NCBI GenBank assembly: GCA_039026295.1
Contig: JBCCMP010000072.1
Coordinates: 1 to 15,640, forward strand
Length of the DNA stretch: 15,640 nucleotides
Direction: 5' to 3'
Origin: Thermohalobaculum sp039026295
Lineage (GTDB): Bacteria > Pseudomonadota > Alphaproteobacteria > Rhodobacterales > Rhodobacteraceae
Made by a program: the position numbers and the translations under genes. How positions within the stretch are numbered: position 1 is the first letter of the stretch; every line of letters starts with the position of its first letter. Below, piece after piece: positions 1 to 5,775 of the stretch. The notes beneath the pieces were generated by a model. It was given only the letters and a program-made list of their open reading frames with translations, had not been told where the DNA came from and made no database searches.

Positions 1-889
1 CTTCGTTGAACTGCTGCAATCCGATCTGGACCAGTCGGCGGGTATTAACTTTCCCACCGCAATCGCGGCTCCGTCGAACACCGGCATCCCGTCCGGCTTT
101 GACCTTAACGGAGACGGGCAAAAGATGGGGGCAGCGGACGCGCTGGGCTATGGTCGCTTCCCGGGGCAATATGCGCTTGCGGTGCTGTCGGTATTTGAAA
201 GCGGCAGCCAGCGTGCCTTCAAGGATTTGAAGTGGTCTGCGGTCCCTTGGGCCGTCAAGCCGATGAACCCGGATGGCACCCCCTATTTTCCCGACGATGT
301 CTGGGCCGCACTTCCGCTCAGCTCCAAAACGCATCTCGACGTGGCGATACATTTGCCGGATGGCCGGATCCTGCATCTGCTCTCCAGCCACCCGACGCCG
401 CCGGTCTTTGACGGGCCAGAAAATCGAAACGGCCTGCGCAATGCTGCTGAAGTCAGGTTTTGGATCGACTACATCGACGGCGCGGACTGGATCTTGGACG
501 ATGACGGCACGTCGGGCGGCCTGCCACCGGAGGCATCGTTTGTGATCCTTGGGGATCTGAATGCCGATCCGCTGAAAGGCGATGGCGACAGGACAACGGT
601 CGCGAGGCTTCTCGCCCATCCGCGCGTTCGGGATCCGCGACCGGCCAGTCCGGGTGCTGCAGAACTGGGCAGGCCGCACGACACCGCTGACTGGCCTGAG
701 ATGAACGGACCCGGTAATCTTCGCGTCGACTATGTTCTCCCTTCTTCAAATCTGACCCTTGCAGGCTCTGGCGTCTTCTGGCCGACCACCGATGACCCAA
801 TCCACCGTCTGGTCGAAATCAAAGGCCGAGATCTTGCAAGTTCGGATCACAGGCTCGTCTGGGTCGACATTAAACTGGAACCGCAATGA
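1..889 (+). CDS. Endonuclease/exonuclease/phosphatase family protein (5' partial)
   Basis: The frame is open from base 2 and no start is visible, so the N-terminal part lies outside the window. About 295 residues remain. Seen: a GDLNADP motif near bases 550-570, and a C-terminal SDHRLVWVDI motif near bases 840-869. In this metal-dependent phosphohydrolase family the first contributes catalytic Asp/Asn and the last the Asp-His pair. The segment with FDLNGDG and GYGRFPGQYALAVLS at bases 100-190 is typical of a bacterial subgroup that is often secreted. The substrate (nucleic acid, phospholipid or other phosphoester) cannot be told from sequence, and the Glu and Asn of the early motifs are off the window. 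The stop codon overlaps the start of the downstream methyltransferase gene (ATGA), so the two are probably translated from one message. The family assignment is firm; the role is unknown. Confidence 0.85.
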   Translation, partial: FVELLQSDLDQSAGINFPTAIAAPSNTGIPSGFDLNGDGQKMGAADALGYGRFPGQYALAVLSVFESGSQRAFKDLKWSAVPWAVKPMNPDGTPYFPDDVWAALPLSSKTHLDVAIHLPDGRILHLLSSHPTPPVFDGPENRNGLRNAAEVRFWIDYIDGADWILDDDGTSGGLPPEASFVILGDLNADPLKGDGDRTTVARLLAHPRVRDPRPASPGAAELGRPHDTADWPEMNGPGNLRVDYVLPSSNLTLAGSGVFWPTTDDPIHRLVEIKGRDLASSDHRLVWVDIKLEPQ

Positions 890-1728
890 CCAAGCTTCTG
901 GAAACCGGTTTGTACCGCCTGATCGAAGGCCGCCATGGCCGCTTCCTTGCCAACCCCCAGGACAGGTACATGGGCAAGTCAATGCTGACCTATGGCGAGT
1001 TTTCAGAGCAGGAATGGACCCTTCTGAACCAGCTGATACCTAACGGGGGCTGCGTGATCGAGGCAGGGGCGAACATGGGCTGCTTCACCGTGCCGCTTGC
1101 CAAAAAGGTCGGGGCCGGCGGGCTTGTCTATGCGTTCGAGCCGCAACTTCTGGTGTTTCAGCAACTCTGCGCCACGCTTGCACTGAATGACCTGGTGAAC
1201 GTTCAAGCCTTCAATGCGGGCTGCGGAGATGAGCCTGAGTGGCTGAACCTGATCCGCACCAACCCGGCGGTCTTGAACAATTTTGGTGGTTACTCGCTGG
1301 AAAAGCTCCAGGCGGGACAATCAGAAACGCGCGTCCGGGTCGAGAAGCTGGATGACGCGGTCGATCCACCGCGTCTCAATCTGATCAAGGCCGACGTCGA
1401 AGGGATGGAGCTGGCAACGCTGCGCGGTGCGGACGGCCTGATCAGGGCGTTCAGGCCGACACTTTATCTGGAAGCTCACGCCGAAGACGCACCGGCATTG
1501 ATCGAACATCTTCAGGCGCTGGACTATGACATGCATTGGCACCTTCCGATGATGTACAATCCGGCCAATCACTTTGGCGAAGCGAAGAACATCTTTGGCG
1601 GAACCGTTTCATTCAATTTGCTGGCGACGGCATCCGAAAGAAAACTCGACATAAAGGGTGCAAGGAAGGTTTCGGGCCCTGAGGACCACCCACAAACCTG
1701 GCCCAAAAGGACCAAAGACGACGATTGA
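886..1728 (+). CDS. FkbM family S-adenosylmethionine-dependent methyltransferase
   Basis: The protein has 280 residues. Motif I for S-adenosylmethionine binding is at residues 59-72 (EAGANMGCFTVPLA), followed by the acidic FEP strand end near residue 85. The family hallmark IKADVEGMELATLRGA lies at about residues 167-182. FkbM-type enzymes are O-methyltransferases that act on polyketides, sugars or surface glycans; the acceptor here is not identifiable. The last 25 residues are polar and rich in Lys and Asp, and probably lie outside the fold. ATG at 886 is chosen because it overlaps the upstream stop by 4 bases (ATGA) and leaves a complete Rossmann fold. No separate promoter is evident, so expression probably depends on the upstream phosphohydrolase gene. 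It converges with sdhB, with 46 bases between the stop codons. Confidence 0.88.
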   Translation: MTKLLETGLYRLIEGRHGRFLANPQDRYMGKSMLTYGEFSEQEWTLLNQLIPNGGCVIEAGANMGCFTVPLAKKVGAGGLVYAFEPQLLVFQQLCATLALNDLVNVQAFNAGCGDEPEWLNLIRTNPAVLNNFGGYSLEKLQAGQSETRVRVEKLDDAVDPPRLNLIKADVEGMELATLRGADGLIRAFRPTLYLEAHAEDAPALIEHLQALDYDMHWHLPMMYNPANHFGEAKNIFGGTVSFNLLATASERKLDIKGARKVSGPEDHPQTWPKRTKDDD

Positions 1729-1742
1729 TTTCGGAGCCTCTG

Positions 1743-1756
1743 CCCGCCTTTGCGGG
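1743..1756. terminator. Weak hairpin between convergent FkbM and sdhB genes
   Basis: CCCGC and GCGGG form a 5-bp stem with a 4-base loop between the two convergent stop codons. No T-run follows on either strand, so this is at best a weak intrinsic terminator or a barrier that helps a Rho-dependent end. The position supports the call; the strength does not. Confidence 0.22.
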
Positions 1757-1774
1757 AAGCCCCGTGACGAGCGA

Positions 1775-2554
1775 TCAGACCTGCCGCTCGACCATCATTT
1801 TCTTGATTTCAGCAATCGCCTTCGCCGGGTTCAAACCCTTCGGGCACGTCTTGGCGCAGTTCATGATGGTATGGCAGCGATAAAGCCGGAACGGGTCCTC
1901 AAGGAAATCCAGCCTCTCTCCCGTCGCTTCGTCACGCGAGTCGATCAACCATCGATAAGCATGCAGCAGGGCAGCGGGGCCGAGGTATCTGTCACCATTC
2001 CACCAATAGGAGGGGCATGACGTAGAGCAAGACGCGCACATGACGCACTCGTAAAGCCCATCCAGCTTCTCCCTGTCCTCGATCGACTGTTTCCACTCGA
2101 CCCCGGGCGCGGGAGAGGTCGTCTCCAACCACGGCATGATGCTGGCATGCTGAGCATAGAAGTGAGTGAGGTCGGGGACCAGATCCTTGACCACCGGCAT
2201 GTGCGGCAGGGGGTAGATCTTTACATCTCCCTTGATCTCATCGATTCCGTACGTGCAGGCAAGTGTATTGATCCCGTCGATATTCATCGCACAGGAGCCG
2301 CAAATGCCTTCGCGGCACGACCGTCGGAAGGTCAGCGTGGGGTCGATTTCGTTCTTTATCTTGATGACGGCGTCCAGGACCATCGGACCGCAATTGTCGA
2401 GATCAACAATATACGTGTCGACGCGCGGGTTCTCGCCCGTATCAGGATCCCAGCGATACACCTTGAACGTTTTTGTACGGTTCGCGCCCTGCGGGGCCGG
2501 CCACGTCCGACCGGTTGTGATGCGCGAGTTTTTTGGCAGGGTAAGCTCAACCAT
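1775..2554 (-). CDS. sdhB: Succinate dehydrogenase iron-sulfur subunit
   Basis: This is the electron-transfer subunit of respiratory complex II, carrying electrons from the flavin of SdhA to ubiquinone at the cytoplasmic membrane. The protein has 259 residues, normal for the family. Cys80, Cys85, Cys88 and Cys100 (CREGICGSC, then C) form the 2Fe-2S site. Cys170, Cys173, Cys176 and Cys237 fit the 4Fe-4S cluster. Cys180, Cys227 and Cys233 fit the 3Fe-4S cluster. Trp184/Trp185 and His228 match the quinone-side residues known from E. coli SdhB. All ligands are intact. The start is set by a strong AGGAGGA site 6 bases upstream. Oddly, its upstream neighbour is a sulfotransferase gene 19 bases away; sdhC, sdhD and sdhA do not precede it in this transcript. 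Cluster-ligand assignments are by analogy with E. coli. Confidence 0.97.
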   Translation of the reverse strand: MVELTLPKNSRITTGRTWPAPQGANRTKTFKVYRWDPDTGENPRVDTYIVDLDNCGPMVLDAVIKIKNEIDPTLTFRRSCREGICGSCAMNIDGINTLACTYGIDEIKGDVKIYPLPHMPVVKDLVPDLTHFYAQHASIMPWLETTSPAPGVEWKQSIEDREKLDGLYECVMCASCSTSCPSYWWNGDRYLGPAALLHAYRWLIDSRDEATGERLDFLEDPFRLYRCHTIMNCAKTCPKGLNPAKAIAEIKKMMVERQV

Positions 2555-2560
2555 CTCGGG

Positions 2561-2567
2561 TCCTCCT
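2561..2567 (-). promoter_or_regulatory. Strong ribosome binding site of sdhB
   Basis: On the minus strand this reads AGGAGGA, 6 bases before the sdhB ATG and inside the 19-base gap after the sulfotransferase stop. It is a near-perfect Shine-Dalgarno match. It would let sdhB be translated at a high rate independently of the two weaker genes ahead of it. Confidence 0.8.
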
Positions 2568-2573
2568 GGCGGG

Positions 2574-3242
2574 CTAACCGGCTGGGGTCTTGGTGATCGG
2601 ATCGGTCTCGCCAGTCAAGGGCGTGGACGTCGCACTTCCACTCTCTGATATCGCAGTCGCGTTACGTTTTCTCCAATGGATTACATTTATGTCGTAATCG
2701 GCCGCCAGCAAGGATTTCACGGCGTCGGGTTGATCACATTCGATGTCGAACTCCAGGAAACGGTTGTGACCGGCAAAGTATTTTCTGACATCGTCCACGT
2801 GGGCGTCCCATTGTAGGCGCCAGAGCTGGGCCACCTTATGCTCTGCGACGCCGGCGCATTCGGCAAAGTTTCGGGTGTATCTGCCATCCATATGCGCCAA
2901 ACGCGAGGCAATCCACTTTTCGACAGGCCGTGTATTCAGGATAAAATAGGCATCCTCGTATTCGGCGTGTAGCTCTCGAAACAGACGCCCGCCTTCAAAC
3001 ACCAGTTTCTGTGTCGCCAGACCCAGATCAGAAAACGCGTTCCAGCGGTTCATCCCCGACAAAAGCGGGCGGCCCAGACTGTAATTCAGCGCGAGGACCT
3101 GCGGAATGATGAACTTCCGTTTCGGACCGTGGTAGTGCAGGGCTGCTATGCCGTTTTTCTGAAACAGCACGTGCAGCGCTGTCGTTCCGCACCGATTAAA
3201 GCCGATCACAAAGATCTTCGGACGCTGGCGCAGACCAAGCAT
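2574..3242 (-). CDS. Sulfotransferase family protein
   Basis: The protein has 222 residues. The N-terminal GFNRCGTTALHVLF at residues 14-27 is the loop that binds the 5'-phosphosulfate of PAPS in sulfotransferases. ILNTRPVEKWIASR at residues 101-114 matches the second PAPS element, with Arg105 and Ser113 in the places of the 3'-phosphate ligands. FLEFDIE at 162-168 resembles a strand common in bacterial members. The enzyme would move a sulfuryl group from PAPS to an unknown acceptor. Members of this group near methyltransferases often act on glycans or small metabolites, but that is inference here. The start codon shares one base with the upstream methyltransferase stop (TGATG), with AAGG about 7 bases upstream, so translation is coupled. 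The Ser/Thr/Pro-rich end (about residues 199-222) is probably disordered. It is a cytoplasmic protein with no signal peptide. Confidence 0.85.
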   Translation of the reverse strand: MLGLRQRPKIFVIGFNRCGTTALHVLFQKNGIAALHYHGPKRKFIIPQVLALNYSLGRPLLSGMNRWNAFSDLGLATQKLVFEGGRLFRELHAEYEDAYFILNTRPVEKWIASRLAHMDGRYTRNFAECAGVAEHKVAQLWRLQWDAHVDDVRKYFAGHNRFLEFDIECDQPDAVKSLLAADYDINVIHWRKRNATAISESGSATSTPLTGETDPITKTPAG

Positions 3243-3979
3243 CAGACAGCCTTGGTTCCGATGAAGATCTTCTCGCCGCGATGCAACGCAAAGCGGGCGG
3301 CCTCAGGCTCGAGGGCAGTGTAGGTGTCGACAGCAAACCCAGGCGCTCCAAAACGGTCGCGAACGTCTCGACCATACCATCGCAGGTGTTCAGCGTCCCC
3401 GTAATGGAGCTTCCGTAGCTGTGGCGTACTGTTATGCGGGTCTTCGTAGGTCTCGTCGAATCCCTCGATCATGGGGACTGTGACAACCGCACGGCCACCC
3501 GGTCGCAGCACCCTGTACATTTCCGCAAAAGCTGCGCGGTCATCCACGTGCTCTAAAACATGATTGGCCATGATCATGTCCGCGCTCTCGTCAGGTAGAT
3601 CCAACGCCGTAATATCCAGTTGAAGTTCGAATTTATCGTTTATGTCAGCTGTGCGGTAGACAGCCCCCTGTGCCTCGATCTCCGCCCGTACCCAGGGCTC
3701 GGCCGCAAAGTGAATGACGACCGCGCCCTCGGGCAGTGTCATCTCGCGTTGCATCCACAGTTTCAGCAATCGGTGGCGGGGGCGGCTGTCACAGCCCGGA
3801 CACCAGATTTCCGGTTTGTGTTTCACTGGGGAGAACATGCCCTTATAGCTGCAGATCGGACATTCCCGGGGCGTTTTCCCCCAGGCTAGGCCCGTCATGT
3901 GATCAATCGCGCGTCGGGCGCGTCTGTCCATGATTGCTGCAATTTCCGTAGGCGTACGCCCTTGAATAGGGGTGGTCAT
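3242..3979 (-). CDS. Zinc-ribbon class I SAM-dependent methyltransferase
   Basis: The protein has 245 residues. An N-terminal zinc-ribbon pattern (Cys40, Cys43, Cys60, Cys63; CPIC then CPGC) precedes a Methyltransf_11-like fold. VIHFAAEPWV at about residues 88-97 occupies the place of motif I. The acidic residue of motif II is probably in TADIND. ANHVLEHVDD at 138-147 and the post-motif MYRVLRPGGRAVVTVP at 154-169 are clear. Motif I lacks the usual GxGxG glycines, as in some related enzymes. The substrate is unknown; the pairing with a sulfotransferase suggests sequential decoration of one acceptor (inference). GGAGAG lies about 7 bases before the start at 3979. It is the first gene of the operon with the sulfotransferase and sdhB, and the operon promoter must lie in the 170-base divergent gap up to 4148, where I could not find a convincing hexamer pair. 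Confidence 0.83.
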   Translation of the reverse strand: MTTPIQGRTPTEIAAIMDRRARRAIDHMTGLAWGKTPRECPICSYKGMFSPVKHKPEIWCPGCDSRPRHRLLKLWMQREMTLPEGAVVIHFAAEPWVRAEIEAQGAVYRTADINDKFELQLDITALDLPDESADMIMANHVLEHVDDRAAFAEMYRVLRPGGRAVVTVPMIEGFDETYEDPHNSTPQLRKLHYGDAEHLRWYGRDVRDRFGAPGFAVDTYTALEPEAARFALHRGEKIFIGTKAV

Positions 3980-4148
3980 TCATGCTCTCCGCGCGCGACA
4001 ATCCAAGTGCGCCTGCGCGTTCTTAACCAGTGTCGATCTTTGCTGGTGCATGCAGCTCACTCTGCCCACCATGCCATGCTTTTGCCGATATCGAATGCAT
4101 GTTAATCTGTAAATCCGGACATGGTGATGATTTGGAAGGTCCCAGGTG

Positions 4149-4487
4149 ATGTTTCCGCAGTGGCGTTTGATTGTGGCTGCAGTGTTGAGCAGCAGTGCGT
4201 ATATGACAGGGATCGCAGGCGCTGCGGATAGTTTTACCGCCACAAATGGCGCAATCCTGCGTGCACCAGAGATTGCTGGCCTCACATGTCCGCAGATGAC
4301 CAGTCTTTTGCAGGAATACTCTTCAAGCGGCTATCGGGACGCCGAGATGCTGTCCGAAGATCATCCCGACCGACCGATCTTCGACTATGAAGACCAGCTT
4401 GCGACCACTTTCTACGATGATTGTCAGGCGGGGACGGCCCAATTCCTAGACACCGGTTCGGTCTTTGGCCGGGGCTTCACGGACTAG
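4149..4487 (+). CDS. Small secreted two-cysteine protein (HdeA-like layout)
   Basis: I do not recognise this as a named family. The 112-residue product has an N-terminal signal peptide: Arg6, a hydrophobic stretch to about residue 22, and AGA-A near residues 23-26. The mature part is about 86 residues and acidic, with exactly two cysteines, Cys47 in LTCPQM and Cys92 in YDDCQAGTAQF. A short periplasmic protein with a Cys pair about 45 apart, the first in a TC dipeptide and the second before a polar segment ending in Phe, resembles the acid-stress chaperones HdeA/HdeB. This likeness is my inference from layout and not a demonstrated homology. A GTG at 4146 directly before ATG 4149 could also start it; GGAAGG at 4134-4139 fits either. 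It diverges from the methyltransferase operon and precedes lspA by 70 bases. Confidence 0.72.
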   Translation: MFPQWRLIVAAVLSSSAYMTGIAGAADSFTATNGAILRAPEIAGLTCPQMTSLLQEYSSSGYRDAEMLSEDHPDRPIFDYEDQLATTFYDDCQAGTAQFLDTGSVFGRGFTD

Positions 4488-4519
4488 GATCTCAGCGCAA
4501 ATTCATTGATCAAAGAATG

Positions 4520-4541
4520 TGTTCACCCCCGCCGGTGAATA
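4520..4541 (+). promoter_or_regulatory. Hairpin in the leader just upstream of lspA
   Basis: TTCACC (4522-4527) and GGTGAA (4534-4539) are perfect inverted arms around a 6-base loop. The stem extends by a G-T and a T-A pair to 8 bp. It ends 16 bases before the lspA ATG. No T-run follows, so an intrinsic terminator is unlikely. It could end the upstream small gene weakly, or shape lspA translation, since lspA lacks a clear Shine-Dalgarno sequence. Confidence 0.35.
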
Positions 4542-4557
4542 GGCTATCAGCCCGCCC

Positions 4558-5016
4558 ATGCAGCTTGCCTTCCGTCTTATCCTGCCCGCGGCTCTCGCCA
4601 TTTTTCTGTTTGACCGTCTGACCAAATGGTGGATCGTCGTGCAGCTGGATCTGCAGAATGTGCAGCAGATCGACGTGTTTGCACCGTATCTGCGTTTTGT
4701 CATGGCCTGGAATACCGGCATCAATTTCGGTCTGTTCGGCGACGCGGATGCGCGGTGGTTCCTTGTAGTCCTCAGCGTTGTAATCTCCGCCGCGCTACTC
4801 TGGTGGGCATCGCGCAGGGGCAGCGCCGCCATAGCCATCGGCGCAGGTTTCGTCATCGGCGGCGCAATTGGAAATGCGTGGGACCGCGCCAGCGACTGGG
4901 GTGCCGTCGCGGACTTTCTGAATATGAGCTGTTGCGGGATTGATAACCCCTTTTCCTTCAATGTGGCTGACATCGCGATTTTCCTTGGTGCCATCTGGAT
5001 CGCGATAAAGGCCTGA
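4558..5016 (+). CDS. lspA: Lipoprotein signal peptidase (signal peptidase II)
   Basis: This is an inner-membrane aspartyl protease that removes the signal peptide of prolipoproteins after lipid attachment to the +1 cysteine. The 152 residues are a little short for the family but complete. Four hydrophobic spans are visible, at about residues 5-27, 66-84, 89-107 and 135-151. The motifs are DRLTK (19-23), WNTGINFGLF (51-60), GGAIGNAWDR (101-110), VADF with catalytic Asp119, and FNVADIAIF with catalytic Asp138. An in-frame TAG at 4540 rules out any earlier start; ATG 4558 has only a weak AGG far upstream. The next gene encodes a lipoprotein, a likely substrate. The extra SCC dipeptide region between the two catalytic segments (residues 124-126) is unusual but does not disturb the active-site motifs. 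Confidence 0.94.
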   Translation: MQLAFRLILPAALAIFLFDRLTKWWIVVQLDLQNVQQIDVFAPYLRFVMAWNTGINFGLFGDADARWFLVVLSVVISAALLWWASRRGSAAIAIGAGFVIGGAIGNAWDRASDWGAVADFLNMSCCGIDNPFSFNVADIAIFLGAIWIAIKA

Positions 5017-5093
5017 GCATTGCGCTCGCGCAGGGATGGTTTATGAATACCGCCCACGGATACGGGCGTTTGACGTTATAAAGGGTCCTCACG

Positions 5094-5627
5094 ATGAAAG
5101 TCATGAACATCGCCATCATGTGCGCGGTTGTGGTCTTTGCAGCGCCCGCATGCGACCGGGTTGGAAGCCCGTTTGACGTTCTGGGCGGCAAGCGTCCGGG
5201 CCCGGACGAGTTCCAGGTCGTCACACGTAAGCCTTTGAAGATGCCGGGCAGTCTTGCCCTGCCCGAACCAAGGCTGGGGGAGCGGTCTCCGCTGGAATTC
5301 GACGCGCAAGGCCAGGCACTATCCGCGCTGACCGGTCGGGCACCAACCGCAGACGGCGGCGCTGCAAGCGCCGGGGAGCAGGCTCTTTTGTCCGCAGCAA
5401 ACGCTCAGAACTCCGAGACAGAAATCCGGGCGCAACTGGCGCAGGATGCAGAGAATCCGGAACGGCTGGGCCCTTACGAGGCACCGACGGTTCTGGAGTT
5501 GGTTGGGCTGGACGGGCAGCGGGCAGAGGATGTCCTGGACGCGGATCAGGAAAGCGAGCGTTTGCGGCAACAGGGCGTTGCTGCTGCGCCAGTAAACCCC
5601 GCGGCTGCAACGGCGGATACAGAATAG
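5094..5627 (+). CDS. DUF3035 / BamF-like lipoprotein
   Basis: The 177-residue product begins with a signal peptide ending FAAPAC, so lipidation at Cys20 is likely. Position -3 is Ala rather than the usual Leu, which makes the lipobox non-standard. The sequence PDEFQVVTRKPLKMPGSLALP (about residues 43-63) is the signature I associate with alphaproteobacterial DUF3035 proteins. Databases link these to BamF, an accessory lipoprotein of the outer-membrane beta-barrel assembly machine. The rest is low in complexity, Ala/Glu/Gln-rich and probably extended or helical. Its place directly after lspA fits a lipoprotein. AAGGG lies 8 bases before ATG 5094; ATG 5103 is a second in-frame choice but would shorten the signal peptide's n-region. 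Family identity is fairly sure. A role in barrel assembly is inferred from the family. Confidence 0.8.
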   Translation: MKVMNIAIMCAVVVFAAPACDRVGSPFDVLGGKRPGPDEFQVVTRKPLKMPGSLALPEPRLGERSPLEFDAQGQALSALTGRAPTADGGAASAGEQALLSAANAQNSETEIRAQLAQDAENPERLGPYEAPTVLELVGLDGQRAEDVLDADQESERLRQQGVAAAPVNPAAATADTE

Positions 5628-5644
5628 GGCCGATCTTGCTTCTT

Positions 5645-5674
5645 TGCGGTTGCGCGCACACTTTTGTGACCGCA
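5645..5674 (+). terminator. Imperfect hairpin after the BamF-like gene
   Basis: TGCGGT (5645-5650) pairs with ACCGCA (5669-5674), and inner CACA pairs with TGTG around a CTTT loop. A 6-base bulge, TGCGCG, sits on the left side. It begins 17 bases after the stop codon. It lacks a trailing T-run, so it may be a processed or Rho-dependent 3' end rather than a classical terminator. Confidence 0.3.
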
Positions 5675-5740
5675 CCGGCTGAAAGGCTCCGAAAGTCCGT
5701 TACCTAAACCACGACGGCTTTGCGCGGCGAACCCGCGACC

Positions 5741-5746
5741 TATATT
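5741..5746 (+). promoter_or_regulatory. Possible -10 box of the M16 peptidase operon
   Basis: TATATT lies 29 bases before the peptidase start codon, in a gap of 148 bases. Upstream, TTTGCG or TTGCGC at 15-16 bases is only a poor -35 match. A housekeeping-type promoter here is plausible because the hairpin at 5645-5674 separates this gene pair from the BamF-like gene. Only the -10 is convincing. Confidence 0.33.
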
Positions 5747-5775
5747 GCACCAGAATGCAAAAACCGGAGGGCTGA

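Noticed and set aside
4503..5057. Minus-strand open frame of 184 codons opposite lspA
   Set aside because: It is antisense to a complete lspA with all catalytic motifs, and its own product shows no recognisable domain and is basic and Ala/Ser/Arg-rich as expected of a shadow frame.
5051..5068. CGCCC/GGGCG hairpin between lspA and the BamF-like gene
   Set aside because: The stem is only 5 bp with an 8-base loop and no T-run, common by chance in GC-rich sequence.
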